Of a stretch of 21,379 bases of DNA, positions 13,129 to 19,938 are shown piece after piece. The stretch spans positions 1-21,379 of the forward strand of contig NZ_JALJZY010000027.1 in NCBI RefSeq assembly GCF_024171525.1, given 5' to 3'. Under the pieces are notes generated by a model. The model saw nothing but the letters and a program-made list of their open reading frames with translations. It made no database searches and was not told the origin of the DNA. The translations under genes were made by a program, and so were the position numbers. The number at the start of each line of letters is the position of its first letter. Position 1 is the first letter of the stretch. This DNA is from Neisseriaceae bacterium HSC-16F19 (GTDB lineage: Bacteria; Pseudomonadota; Gammaproteobacteria; Burkholderiales; Neisseriaceae).

Positions 13129-13131
13129 TAC

Positions 13132-13202
13132 GTAGGTCGGGCATTTATGCCCGACAAGATTTTAAAACGCGAAGCAATGTCGGGCATAAATGCCCGACCT
13201 AC
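13132..13202. repeat. 24-bp perfect inverted repeat made of two palindromes
   Basis: The arms at 13132-13155 and 13179-13202 are exact complements. Each arm itself contains the palindrome GTCGGGCATTTATGCCCGAC, so either two small hairpins or one large one can form. The 23-base centre is AT-rich. A related short palindrome, GGGTGCAAGCACCC, and CCCTAC follow at about 13229-13252. It fills most of the spacer between the TlpA-like gene and hpnD, and resembles the GGTGGGCATTTATGCCCACC block at 11407-11426. Confidence 0.75.
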
Positions 13203-13284
13203 CCGCTGAATTGGGCAATATGGACGCGTGGGTGCAAGCACCCGCCCTACCCATAACCCATACCCGACAAGGAACCCCACCACC

Positions 13285-14136
13285 GTGCAACCTTTAGACT
13301 ACTGCCGCGACAAAGCCGCTGCCAGCGGCTCCAGTTTTTTGGCCGGATTCCGTTTTCTGCCGCCCGAGAAGCGCGATGCCATGACCGCGCTCTATGCCTA
13401 TTGCCGCGAGCTCGACGATGTGGTGGACGATTGCACCGATACCGGGGTGGCGGCGGTCACGCTCAATTGGTGGCGGCTGGAGCTGGGCAAGGTGTTTGCC
13501 GCAGACGGTGTGCCCGAGCATCCGGTGATGCAGGCGCTCAAGCCTTGTGTGCACACTTTCGGGCTGCCTGAAAACGAATTGGCGCAGATTATCGACGGCA
13601 TGGACATGGACTTGACCCGCGCCCGTTACAACAGCTTTGCCGAATTGCAGACCTACTGCCAGTGCGTGGCCGGGGTGGTGGGGCGGCTGATTGCGCGCAT
13701 TCTCGGTTTTCAAAATCCGGCCACGCTGGATTACGCCGACACAATGGGCCTGGCGCTGCAACTGACCAATATCATCCGCGATGTCGGCGAAGACGCGCGC
13801 ATGGGGCGCATTTATCTGCCCATCGAGGATTTGCAGCGTTTTGAGGTTCCGGCGGCGGATATTCTGCACGGCCGCAGCAGTGAGGCTTTTGCGCGGCTGA
13901 TGGCTTTTCAAATCGAACGCGCACGCCAAACTTATCGCGAGGCCGTGGCCTTGCTGCCTGCGGAAGACCGCCGCAGCCAGAAAAGCGGCCTGGTGATGGC
14001 GGCGATTTACTATGCCTTGCTGCGGGAAATCGAGCTTGACGGCGGCGGCAATGTGCTCAAATACAAACTCGCTATTCCCAAGCCGCGCAAACTGCGCATT
14101 GCCTTGAAAACCTGGATAGGGGGGTTCAGACCATGA
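13285..14136 (+). CDS. hpnD: Presqualene diphosphate synthase HpnD
   Basis: A 283-residue member of the squalene/phytoene synthase family. HpnD condenses two farnesyl diphosphates to presqualene diphosphate. The first aspartate-rich motif is ELDDVVDD (in YAYCRELDDVVDDC) and the second is NIIRDVGEDARMGRIYLP; both bind the magnesium-diphosphate groups. No ATG fits the family start, and GTG 13285 with AAGGAA ten bases upstream gives the expected N-terminus (QPLDYCRDKAAASGSSF). Its stop overlaps the hpnE start (ATGA), implying coupled translation. The pairing with hpnE supports HpnD over a phytoene synthase. hpnC is not in the window. Confidence 0.9.
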   Translation: MQPLDYCRDKAAASGSSFLAGFRFLPPEKRDAMTALYAYCRELDDVVDDCTDTGVAAVTLNWWRLELGKVFAADGVPEHPVMQALKPCVHTFGLPENELAQIIDGMDMDLTRARYNSFAELQTYCQCVAGVVGRLIARILGFQNPATLDYADTMGLALQLTNIIRDVGEDARMGRIYLPIEDLQRFEVPAADILHGRSSEAFARLMAFQIERARQTYREAVALLPAEDRRSQKSGLVMAAIYYALLREIELDGGGNVLKYKLAIPKPRKLRIALKTWIGGFRP

Positions 14137-15404
14137 CACGTCCGACGGTAGCGGTAATCGGTGGCGGCTGGGCCGGGTTGGCGGCGGCGGCGGCCTTGGC
14201 CGAAAGCGCCGATGTCACCCTGTTTGAAGCCGGAAAAGTATTGGGCGGCCGCGCCCGCAGCGTGTCGCCCGCCGACAGCGGCTTCGACTTTCTCGACAAC
14301 GGCCAGCATTTGCTGGTGGGCGCTTACCACCGCATCCTCGCCTTGCTGCAACGCGCCGGTGTGGCCGAAAACGACGCCTTTTTGCGCCTGCCGCTGACCT
14401 GGTATCTGGCCGACGGCATCCGTTTTCAGGCAGCCCGCCTCAAGGCGCCCTGGCATTTGCTCGCCGGCATTGCCCGCGGCGAACACATGGGCTGGCGCGA
14501 CAAACTGGATTTGCTGCGGCAGATGCAGGCCCTGCAAAGATGGCACCGCAAAGCCGAGGCCGACATCAGCGTGGCCGAATGGCTGGCGGCGCACAAAGTG
14601 GATGCGCGCTGGCAGCAGCAATTCTGGCAGCCCTTGGTGTGGGGCGCGCTGAATACGCCCTTGGCGCAGGCCAGCACTTGGCGTTTGGGCAATGTGCTGG
14701 CCGACGGCGTGTGGCGGCAGCGCGAAGACAGCGATATGCTGATTGCGCGCCGCGATTTGGGTGAAAGCTGGGTGGAGCCGGTGGCCGGGCTGTTGCGCTA
14801 TCTGGGTGTGGACATCCGTTGCGGCCACCGCGTGCAGCAGCTGCACAGCGGTGAACACGGCGTGTTGGTGGACGGCGAAGTGTTTCACCGCGTGATTGTG
14901 GCGCTGGCGCCGTATCATGTCGCCGCCCTGCTGCCACAGGCGGCTGCTTTTAACAGCCTGGTTTATCACGCCATCACCACCGTGTATTTGCGCTATGCCC
15001 AGCCCTTGCCGCTGCCGCAACCCTTGGTCGGTTTTGCCACGGGCACGGCGCAATGGCTGATTGGCCGCGGCGCTTTGGGCGGCGATGCGCGCGAAGTGGC
15101 GGCGGTGATTTCCCTGTCCGACCAACTGCCGCCCTATACCTCGGCGCAATGGGCCGAAGCCGTCCACCGCGATATACAGCGCCTGTTTCCCGCCCTGCCG
15201 CCGCCACTGGCCGCGCGCACCATCACCGAAAAACGCGCCACCGTGGCCTGCACCCCCGGCTACACCCCGCCGCCGCAGGATGCGCTGGCGGCACAGCATG
15301 TCTATCTGGCCGGCGACTATCTGCACCCGCGCTATCCCGCCACGCTGGAAGCGGCGGTGCAAAGCGGCGAAAGCGCAGCGACACTGTGTTTGCGCTCGTT
15401 TTGA
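14133..15404 (+). CDS. hpnE: Hydroxysqualene dehydroxylase HpnE
   Basis: A 423-residue FAD-dependent amine-oxidase-like protein. HpnE reduces hydroxysqualene to squalene. The N-terminal dinucleotide motif is VIGGGWAGLAAAAALAE, followed by LFEAGKVLGGRARS and the segment DNGQHLLVGAYH, which is characteristic of HpnE. The C-terminal FAD-binding segment reads HVYLAGDYLHPRYPATLEAAVQSGESAA. It overlaps hpnD by four bases on the same strand, matching the common hpnCDE order without hpnC. A phytoene desaturase-like role is the alternative, but length and motifs favour HpnE. A DUS-type terminator follows. Confidence 0.9.
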   Translation: MTRPTVAVIGGGWAGLAAAAALAESADVTLFEAGKVLGGRARSVSPADSGFDFLDNGQHLLVGAYHRILALLQRAGVAENDAFLRLPLTWYLADGIRFQAARLKAPWHLLAGIARGEHMGWRDKLDLLRQMQALQRWHRKAEADISVAEWLAAHKVDARWQQQFWQPLVWGALNTPLAQASTWRLGNVLADGVWRQREDSDMLIARRDLGESWVEPVAGLLRYLGVDIRCGHRVQQLHSGEHGVLVDGEVFHRVIVALAPYHVAALLPQAAAFNSLVYHAITTVYLRYAQPLPLPQPLVGFATGTAQWLIGRGALGGDAREVAAVISLSDQLPPYTSAQWAEAVHRDIQRLFPALPPPLAARTITEKRATVACTPGYTPPPQDALAAQHVYLAGDYLHPRYPATLEAAVQSGESAATLCLRSF

Positions 15405-15418
15405 TTTGATGAAATTGA

Positions 15419-15456
15419 AAAAAGGCTGCCTGAAAAACCTTTCAGGCAGCCTTTTT
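15419..15456. terminator. DUS inverted-repeat terminator between hpnE and the BAX-inhibitor-like gene
   Basis: A 17-bp perfect stem (15419-15435 with 15440-15456) with a four-base loop contains two exact uptake words and has A- and T-runs at its base. It lies between two convergent genes and can terminate both. Confidence 0.9.
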
Positions 15457-15475
15457 ATGTGTGTGCACGGCTAAA

Positions 15476-16168
15476 TCAGTCATCTCCGGCCAGCGACAGC
15501 AAAATGCGCAGCAGGCTGCTGAAGATGTTGTAGATGGAGATAAAGATGGTCAGCGCGGCGCTGATGTGGCTGTCTTCGCCGCCGTCAATCACGGTGCGGA
15601 TTTGCCACATAATCAGCAGCGAGCTGAAAATCACGAAGCCGCCGGCAATGGTGAGCGAGAGGACGGGCAGGCGCAAAAACAGATTGGCGACCACACCCAC
15701 CATCAGCACCACGGCGCCGACCATGAGGAAGCGGCCCAGCGCATTCATATCCATGCGGGTACGGCGTGCGGCGGCGGCCATGGCGAGGAATACGCCCGCG
15801 GTCATGGCGGCGGCCATCAGCACCAGTTTGCCGCCGTTGGCCAGCGAGGCGCTGTATTGCAGAATCGGGCCGAGCATAAAGCCCATGCCGAAGGTGAATA
15901 CCATCAGCAAAATCACGCCGGTCTGGCTGTAACGGTTTTTCTGGATGGCAAAGCTCATGCCGTAGAAAAAGGCGAAAAAGGCGATGATGGCCACCCAGTA
16001 ATTACTGAACAGCGGCGCAAAATTAAACTGGCTGCCGAAAAACGCCCCGGCCATACAGGGCAGAAAAGCCAAGCCCAAGAGGCCGTAGGTTTTGCGCAGC
16101 ACCACTTCCTGCGGCTGGGTATGGCTGCCCAAGCCGGTGTAGTCGCGGGTGTCGGGGGATTGGTTCAT
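15476..16168 (-). CDS. BAX inhibitor-1/YccA family membrane protein
   Basis: A 230-residue integral inner-membrane protein with a hydrophilic N-terminus of about 25 residues and seven hydrophobic helices. The family segments include RKTYGLLGLAF near residue 25, the helix with FTFGMGFMLGPIL and the C-terminal ISIYNIFSSLLRIL, where acidic residues (EDSHISAALTIF) precede the last helix. Related proteins are E. coli YccA, a modulator of FtsH, and YbhL, with proposed roles in calcium or proton leak. ATG 16168 has an AAGGAG site. It stands alone, with a separate terminator shared with hpnE. Confidence 0.93.
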   Translation of the reverse strand: MNQSPDTRDYTGLGSHTQPQEVVLRKTYGLLGLAFLPCMAGAFFGSQFNFAPLFSNYWVAIIAFFAFFYGMSFAIQKNRYSQTGVILLMVFTFGMGFMLGPILQYSASLANGGKLVLMAAAMTAGVFLAMAAAARRTRMDMNALGRFLMVGAVVLMVGVVANLFLRLPVLSLTIAGGFVIFSSLLIMWQIRTVIDGGEDSHISAALTIFISIYNIFSSLLRILLSLAGDD

Positions 16169-16230
16169 ACATACTCCTTGTAATGGAAAGGGTTGGAATT
16201 GGGGATGGCGGATTGTAACACGGTCTGTGT

Positions 16231-16242
16231 TTCAGGCAGCCT
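16231..16242 (-). repeat. DUS, exact copy
   Basis: A single TTCAGGCAGCCT in the short spacer between the PhaM-like gene and the BAX-inhibitor-like gene. There is no inverted partner, so no terminator is expected from it. Confidence 0.85.
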
Positions 16243-16259
16243 GCCGCTGCAACACAGGC

Positions 16260-16490
16260 TTATTCCGTGCCGCCAAAAGATTCAAACAGGGTTTTCTGTT
16301 GTGCCAGCAGCGCTTTTTGCGCCTGCACGGCCTGCAATTGGAAATTCAGCCACATTTCCACGCTGTCGAGTTCCGCCAGGCGTTTTTCCACTTCGGCCAG
16401 ATTGGTGGGCGGCAGAAAGGGCAGGTTGTGCGCCGGGGTTTGCTGCCAAAACTGTTGCCAGATGGCGAAGGGATTGTTGCTGTCGTTCAT
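16260..16490 (-). CDS. Small PhaM-like protein
   Basis: A 76-residue cytoplasmic protein without signal or membrane segment. It starts NPFAIWQQFWQQ and continues with PPTNLAEVEKRLAELDSVE, then WLNFQLQAVQAQKALL, a helical pattern that resembles the N-terminal part of PhaM, the PHA granule-associated protein of betaproteobacteria. The family match is from memory and moderate. It lacks the long basic C-terminal tail of full PhaM, and no PHA synthase gene is in the window. An AGAGG site precedes the ATG. It may be a remnant, or a short family member with a different task. It lies between ispF and the BAX-inhibitor-like gene. Confidence 0.7.
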   Translation of the reverse strand: MNDSNNPFAIWQQFWQQTPAHNLPFLPPTNLAEVEKRLAELDSVEMWLNFQLQAVQAQKALLAQQKTLFESFGGTE

Positions 16491-16567
16491 GCTGTGCCTC
16501 TATTTGCTCTGTAGGGTGGTGGTGTGCGCCATGTTGCCATAAAAGCGGGCACTTGTGAAAAAAGGTT

Positions 16568-17047
16568 TTACACCGCCGCCAGCAAGACCACGGCCTGCGC
16601 CTCAATCGCTTCCATGCGCCCCAGATAACCCAGTTTTTCGTTGGTTTTGCCTTTGACATTTACCGCGGCTATGTCCAGCTCCAAATCGGCGGCAATATTG
16701 GCGCGCATGGCATCGATGTACGGGCGCAGCTTGGGCTGTTGGGCAATCAGGGTGCTGTCCACATTCACCACCCGCCAACCGGCCTGTTTGACTGCGGCAT
16801 AGGCCAGGCGCAGCAGCACGCGGCTGTCGGCGTCTTTGTGTTCGGCGGCGGTGTCGGGAAACAGCTTGCCGATGTCGCCCAAGGCCGCGGCACCGAGCAG
16901 GGCGTCGGTGATGGCGTGCAACAGGGCGTCGGCGTCGGAATGGCCGAGCAGGCCGAGTTCGAAGGGTATGGTTACCCCGCCCAAAATCAGCGGGCGTCCG
17001 GCCACCAGTTGGTGGACATCGTAACCTTGTCCGATACGGAAATTCAT
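16568..17047 (-). CDS. ispF: 2-C-methyl-D-erythritol 2,4-cyclodiphosphate synthase
   Basis: A 159-residue MEP-pathway enzyme, a homotrimer that cyclises CDP-ME-2-phosphate to MEcPP with release of CMP. The zinc ligands are visible as D10 and H12 in GQGYDVH and H44 in ADALLHAI. Other conserved parts are LLGHSDAD, DIGKLFPD and NEKLGYLGRMEAIEAQA near the end. Length is standard. ATG 17047 has an AGGGAG site. ispD lies upstream on the same strand with a 43-base gap holding one DUS, so they may be one transcript. Confidence 0.97.
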   Translation of the reverse strand: MNFRIGQGYDVHQLVAGRPLILGGVTIPFELGLLGHSDADALLHAITDALLGAAALGDIGKLFPDTAAEHKDADSRVLLRLAYAAVKQAGWRVVNVDSTLIAQQPKLRPYIDAMRANIAADLELDIAAVNVKGKTNEKLGYLGRMEAIEAQAVVLLAAV

Positions 17048-17072
17048 ATTGTCTCCCTTAATTAATCAGGCT

Positions 17073-17084
17073 TTCAGGCAGCCT
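17073..17084 (-). repeat. DUS, exact copy between ispD and ispF
   Basis: TTCAGGCAGCCT occupies the 43-base gap. There is no inverted partner and no T-run, so it is unlikely to terminate the operon. Confidence 0.85.
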
Positions 17085-17090
17085 GCATAT

Positions 17091-17789
17091 TTATTCTGCC
17101 TGTAACAGCAAACGGACGATGTAGGCGTCTTGCGGCAGGGTCATTTTGAGGTTGCGGCTGTCACCCAAGACCAATAAAGGCTGCAAGCCCAGTTGTTCGA
17201 TGGCGCTGGCTTCATCGGTGATGTGGTCACGCCCGCCGCTGTGCAAAGCGCGTTGTAATAAGGCCGCGGGAAAGAGCTGCGGTGTTTGCGCCTGCCACAG
17301 CCCTGCGCGTGCTACGGTGGCATCGATGTGTTGCGTGCCGTTGCTGCGTTTGAGGGTGTCGGCCACCGGCAAAGCCAAAATACCGCCAACGGGATGGGCG
17401 GCGGCTTCGTCTATCAGCCTTTGCAAGGCGTCGGCGGGCAGGCAGCAACGGGCGGCATCGTGTACCAGTATGCGGTCTTCAGCTTGCACCAACCCGGTAT
17501 TCAATAAAGCATCCAAGCCGTTGGCCACGCTGTCGGCGCGGCTGTCGCCGCCGCAACGCAGGATGTGCAGTTTTTCAGGCAGCCTCTCGGGCGGGTAAAT
17601 CTCATCAATATATGCGTCTTGCGGCGACACCACCACGGCCACTGCGGCTATGTGCGCATGGGCGGCGAGGCGGGTAACGCTGTGCTCCAACACCGTGCAG
17701 CCGGCTATGTTGGTGTATTGCTTGGGGCTGCTGCTGCCGAAACGGCTGCCGACACCGGCGGCAGGCACCAGGGCAATCAGGCGGCTCAT
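17091..17789 (-). CDS. ispD: 2-C-methyl-D-erythritol 4-phosphate cytidylyltransferase
   Basis: A 232-residue nucleotidyltransferase that joins CTP and MEP to form CDP-ME in isoprenoid synthesis. The N-terminal nucleotide loop is LVPAAGVGSRFGSSSPKQY. Further motifs are RADSVANGL, VHDAARCCLP, PVADTLK, TPQLFPAALL, TDEASAIEQLG and NLKMTLPQD. The frame extends 14 codons upstream, but ATG 17789 matches the family start and overlaps the dnaQ stop codon by four bases (ATGA). A DUS at 17574-17585 lies within the coding sequence. ispF follows downstream. Confidence 0.96.
   Translation of the reverse strand: MSRLIALVPAAGVGSRFGSSSPKQYTNIAGCTVLEHSVTRLAAHAHIAAVAVVVSPQDAYIDEIYPPERLPEKLHILRCGGDSRADSVANGLDALLNTGLVQAEDRILVHDAARCCLPADALQRLIDEAAAHPVGGILALPVADTLKRSNGTQHIDATVARAGLWQAQTPQLFPAALLQRALHSGGRDHITDEASAIEQLGLQPLLVLGDSRNLKMTLPQDAYIVRLLLQAE
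17574..17585 (-). repeat. DUS, exact copy inside ispD
   Basis: TTCAGGCAGCCT is read on the minus strand as codons for RLPEK. It is an intragenic uptake word in a loosely conserved part of the enzyme. Confidence 0.85.
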
Positions 17790-18529
17790 GCGCCGCCGTC
17801 CGTTTTCGGCTGCCATTGGCGCCACAGGCAATCGCCGCCGGCCGCCTTGTCCAATTCGTTCAAATAGGCGGCGTGCGCGGCCAATTCGTCTGCGGAAGCG
17901 GGCAAAACGCTGAGGCGGCGGGTTTTGGCGGGTGTGCTGTGCGCGCTTGGTGCGGCGGTGGCGGCGGTTTCGGTGTCCGGGGTATCAAAAGCATCCGTCA
18001 GGCTGAACTGGCTGCGGGTCATGCCCAGATACACTTCGGCCAAGAGTTCGCAGTCAATCAGGGCGCCGTGGAAAACGCGGCGGCTGCGGTCGACATCGAG
18101 GCGGGTACACAGGGCATCAAGAGAGTTTTTCTGGCCGGGATAGCGCTCCTTGGCCATTTTCAGGGTGTCGGTAACGCGCCCGGCCAGCTGTTCCACCGGC
18201 GGCAGCCCCATGCGCTTGAATTCCATATTCAGAAAACCGACATCGAAGGGGGCGTTGTGGATGATGAGTTCGGCATCGCGGATAAAATCGGCGATTTCTG
18301 TGCCCACCTTGGCAAACACGGGGGCGTTTTTTTCTTCCAGCACCGCCAGTGTGAGGCCGTGCACCCGCACCGCGTCTTCGGGCACGTCGCGTTCGGGATG
18401 GACATACAGATGCAGATATTGGCCGGTAAGACGGCGGTCTATCATTTCCAGACCGGCAAATTCAATCAGGCGGTCGCCGTCGTTGGCGTTAAAACCGGTG
18501 GTTTCGGTATCGAGGATGATTTGGCGCAT
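17786..18529 (-). CDS. dnaQ: DNA polymerase III epsilon subunit (3'-5' exonuclease)
   Basis: A 247-residue proofreading exonuclease. The DEDDh motifs are complete: D7 and E9 in ILDTETTG, D96 in HNAPFDVGFLNMEF, and H154 with D159 in HGALIDCELLAEVY. The C-terminal third is Ala/Thr-rich and less conserved, as expected for the flexible link to the alpha subunit. The start ATG has a weak ribosome-binding site. The end overlaps ispD by four bases, so replication fidelity and isoprenoid genes share a transcript. Confidence 0.96.
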   Translation of the reverse strand: MRQIILDTETTGFNANDGDRLIEFAGLEMIDRRLTGQYLHLYVHPERDVPEDAVRVHGLTLAVLEEKNAPVFAKVGTEIADFIRDAELIIHNAPFDVGFLNMEFKRMGLPPVEQLAGRVTDTLKMAKERYPGQKNSLDALCTRLDVDRSRRVFHGALIDCELLAEVYLGMTRSQFSLTDAFDTPDTETAATAAPSAHSTPAKTRRLSVLPASADELAAHAAYLNELDKAAGGDCLWRQWQPKTDGGA

Positions 18530-18558
18530 AGACTGTGGAATAGGGCAGTGGGCAGGTT

Positions 18559-18570
18559 TTCAGGCAGCCT
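18559..18570 (-). repeat. DUS, exact copy upstream of dnaQ
   Basis: TTCAGGCAGCCT is followed by GAA, so the overlapping word AGGCAGCCTGAA also occurs. It lies about 30 bases before the dnaQ start, in its likely leader or promoter. Confidence 0.85.
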
Positions 18571-18583
18571 GAATACAGGATAA

Positions 18584-18657
18584 AGATTCTGCGACTTTGC
18601 TGCCGCTGCGCGCAGAATGACGGATTATGGTCATCCTGCGCGTCAGTCGCAGGATCC
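18584..18657. repeat. Palindromic block related to the 215-bp element, inverted
   Basis: GATTCTGCGAC...GCGCAGAATGAC and GGTCATCCTGCGCG...CGCAGGATCC correspond, inverted, to the interior of the element at 9208-9282. It is directly followed by copy B of the 106-bp repeat, so the spacer between leuD and dnaQ holds a composite of the two repeat families and no gene. Confidence 0.7.
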
Positions 18658-18671
18658 GGATTGGGCATCTG

Positions 18672-18777
18672 TAATACCAATCCATAAACACATCTAACCG
18701 CGTTGTCTCGCCTTGCCGTACTACCCGTACAGTCTTCGGCTCGCCGCCTTGTTAGCTGTGTTTCTGAATGGGTATCA
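18672..18777. repeat. About 106-bp repeat element, copy B
   Basis: The inverted, roughly 85-90% identical partner of 7802-7907. The ends read TAATACCAATCC and GAATGGGTATCA, so one end looks like those of the 215-bp element and the other like copy A. This suggests that the two repeat families share mobilising machinery. It is non-coding. Confidence 0.8.
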
Positions 18778-18811
18778 AGGTGTGTCAATATCTGTGGTCT
18801 CTGGCTGCCTG

Positions 18812-18839
18812 AAAAAACAAGGCGGGGATAAACCCCGCC
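18812..18839 (-). terminator. Rho-independent terminator of leuD
   Basis: The stem GGCGGGG/CCCCGCC (18821-18827 with 18833-18839) has a five-base loop and on the minus strand is followed by TTGTTTTTTC. It starts five bases after the leuD stop codon. A one-mismatch DUS (TGGCTGCCTGAA) overlaps the T-run. Confidence 0.85.
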
Positions 18840-18843
18840 AGAT

Positions 18844-19485
18844 TTATCCGGCAAACAGCCACGGTTGGGCAGCCTTGCGTTGCGCTTCAAACGCGCGGAT
18901 GTCATCGGCGTGTTGCAGGGTGAGGCCGATTTCGTCCAAGCCGTTGAGCAGGCAGTGTTTGCGGTGTTCGGTGATATCGAAGGCAAAGCTTTGTCCGCCG
19001 GGGGTGGTCACGGTTTGCTGTGCCAAATCCACTTCCAGGCAATAGCCTTCCTCGGCTTCGACTTCGTTAAACAGCTGGTCGACCACGGCTTCGTCCAGCA
19101 CGATGGGCAAGAGGCCGTTTTTATAGCAGTTGTTGAAGAAAATATCGGCAAACGAGGGCGCAATCACCGCGCGGAAGCCGTAATCGTCCAGTGCCCACGG
19201 GGCGTGTTCGCGCGAAGAGCCGCAGCCGAAGTTTTTGCGGGTGAGCAGAATCTGCGCGCCCTGATAACGCGGCTGGTTGAGGGAGAAATCGGGATTGAGC
19301 GGACGCTGGCTGTTGTCCATGCCCGGCTCGCCGTGGTCCAGATAACGCCATTCGTCAAAGGCATTGGGGCCGAAGCCGGAACGTTTGATGGATTTCAAAA
19401 ACTGTTTGGGGATGATGGCGTCGGTATCGACATTGCTGCGGTCCAGCGGGGCCACCAGACCGTTCAGGGTGGTAAAGGCTTTCAT
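18844..19485 (-). CDS. leuD: 3-isopropylmalate dehydratase small subunit
   Basis: A 213-residue small subunit of isopropylmalate isomerase, which with LeuC converts 2-isopropylmalate to 3-isopropylmalate in leucine synthesis. Typical segments are DRSNVDTDAIIPKQFLK near residue 15, the RNFGCGSSREHAPWAL-like loop (here RKNFGCGSSREHAPWAL), PSFADIFFNNCYKNGLLPI and the conserved C-terminal HRKHCLLNGLDEIGLTL. Length is standard. leuC and a small lipoprotein gene lie upstream on the same strand, so it is likely the last gene of a leucine operon. A terminator follows. Confidence 0.97.
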   Translation of the reverse strand: MKAFTTLNGLVAPLDRSNVDTDAIIPKQFLKSIKRSGFGPNAFDEWRYLDHGEPGMDNSQRPLNPDFSLNQPRYQGAQILLTRKNFGCGSSREHAPWALDDYGFRAVIAPSFADIFFNNCYKNGLLPIVLDEAVVDQLFNEVEAEEGYCLEVDLAQQTVTTPGGQSFAFDITEHRKHCLLNGLDEIGLTLQHADDIRAFEAQRKAAQPWLFAG

Positions 19486-19530
19486 AATGTTCGCGGGTGT
19501 TTGTTTGGTGATGGTCGGAATAATGGATTT

Positions 19531-19561
19531 TTAAATACAGCCGCCTGCTGATGCAGGCGGC
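19531..19561 (-). terminator. Hairpin after the entericidin-like gene
   Basis: The stem GCCGCCTGC/GCAGGCGGC (19540-19548 with 19553-19561) has a TGAT loop and is followed on the minus strand by TGTATTTAAAAATCC. The T-run is broken, so it may be a partial terminator between the lipoprotein and leuD. Confidence 0.6.
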
Positions 19562-19573
19562 CTTGATGATTCA

Positions 19574-19762
19574 TTACTGGGTGGCTTCTTGTAAGCGTTC
19601 ACCGGCATTGCTCAGGCCGCGGCCGACGGCATTGCCGCCTGCTTTAACGGCGTCACCGGCTTTTTCGACATTGCGCGAGGTATCGTGTTTGGCACCTTTC
19701 CAAGTATTGGCACAGGCAGAGAGAGACAGGGCAGCGACAAGCAATAAAGCAAATTTCTTCAT
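19574..19762 (-). CDS. Entericidin-type small lipoprotein
   Basis: A 62-residue lipoprotein. The signal peptide MKKFALLLVAALSLSAC ends in the lipobox LSAC, with C17 as the lipidated residue. The mature part, NTWKGAKHDTSRNVEKAGDA and onward, is amphipathic and helical, with the pattern GxDxxxxGxxV seen in entericidin A/B proteins. In E. coli the EcnA/EcnB pair is a small antidote/toxin lipoprotein couple; only a single copy is present here, so a toxin role is unproven. AGGAG lies before the ATG. It stands between leuC and leuD and may share their transcript, though it has its own hairpin. Its role near leucine genes is unknown. Confidence 0.85.
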   Translation of the reverse strand: MKKFALLLVAALSLSACANTWKGAKHDTSRNVEKAGDAVKAGGNAVGRGLSNAGERLQEATQ

Positions 19763-19897
19763 GGTTTTGACTCCTATCGTTAAACATCAAACAAACACAC
19801 GAGTAACATCATGTACTGCATGTGTCACGCAATTATGGCAAAAAATGCACGGTGATTGGCCGATTTGGCTTAACTTAGCGTGTTTTTACAGTTAGTG

Positions 19898-19928
19898 CAG
19901 GCTGCCTGAAAAGTTTTCAGGCAGCCTG
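19898..19928. repeat. DUS inverted pair after leuC
   Basis: The arms at 19898-19912 and 19914-19928 are exact complements around one base, and contain two exact uptake words. It lies 11 bases after the leuC stop codon. There is no T-run on the minus strand, so it may only attenuate transcription into the lipoprotein and leuD genes. Confidence 0.8.
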
Positions 19929-19938
19929 TTCACCAAGT

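Noticed and set aside
14010..15362. Minus-strand open frame of 450 codons opposite hpnE
   Set aside because: It is an antisense shadow of a GC-rich gene: His, Gln and Arg-rich composition, no domain, while the plus frame has clear HpnE motifs.
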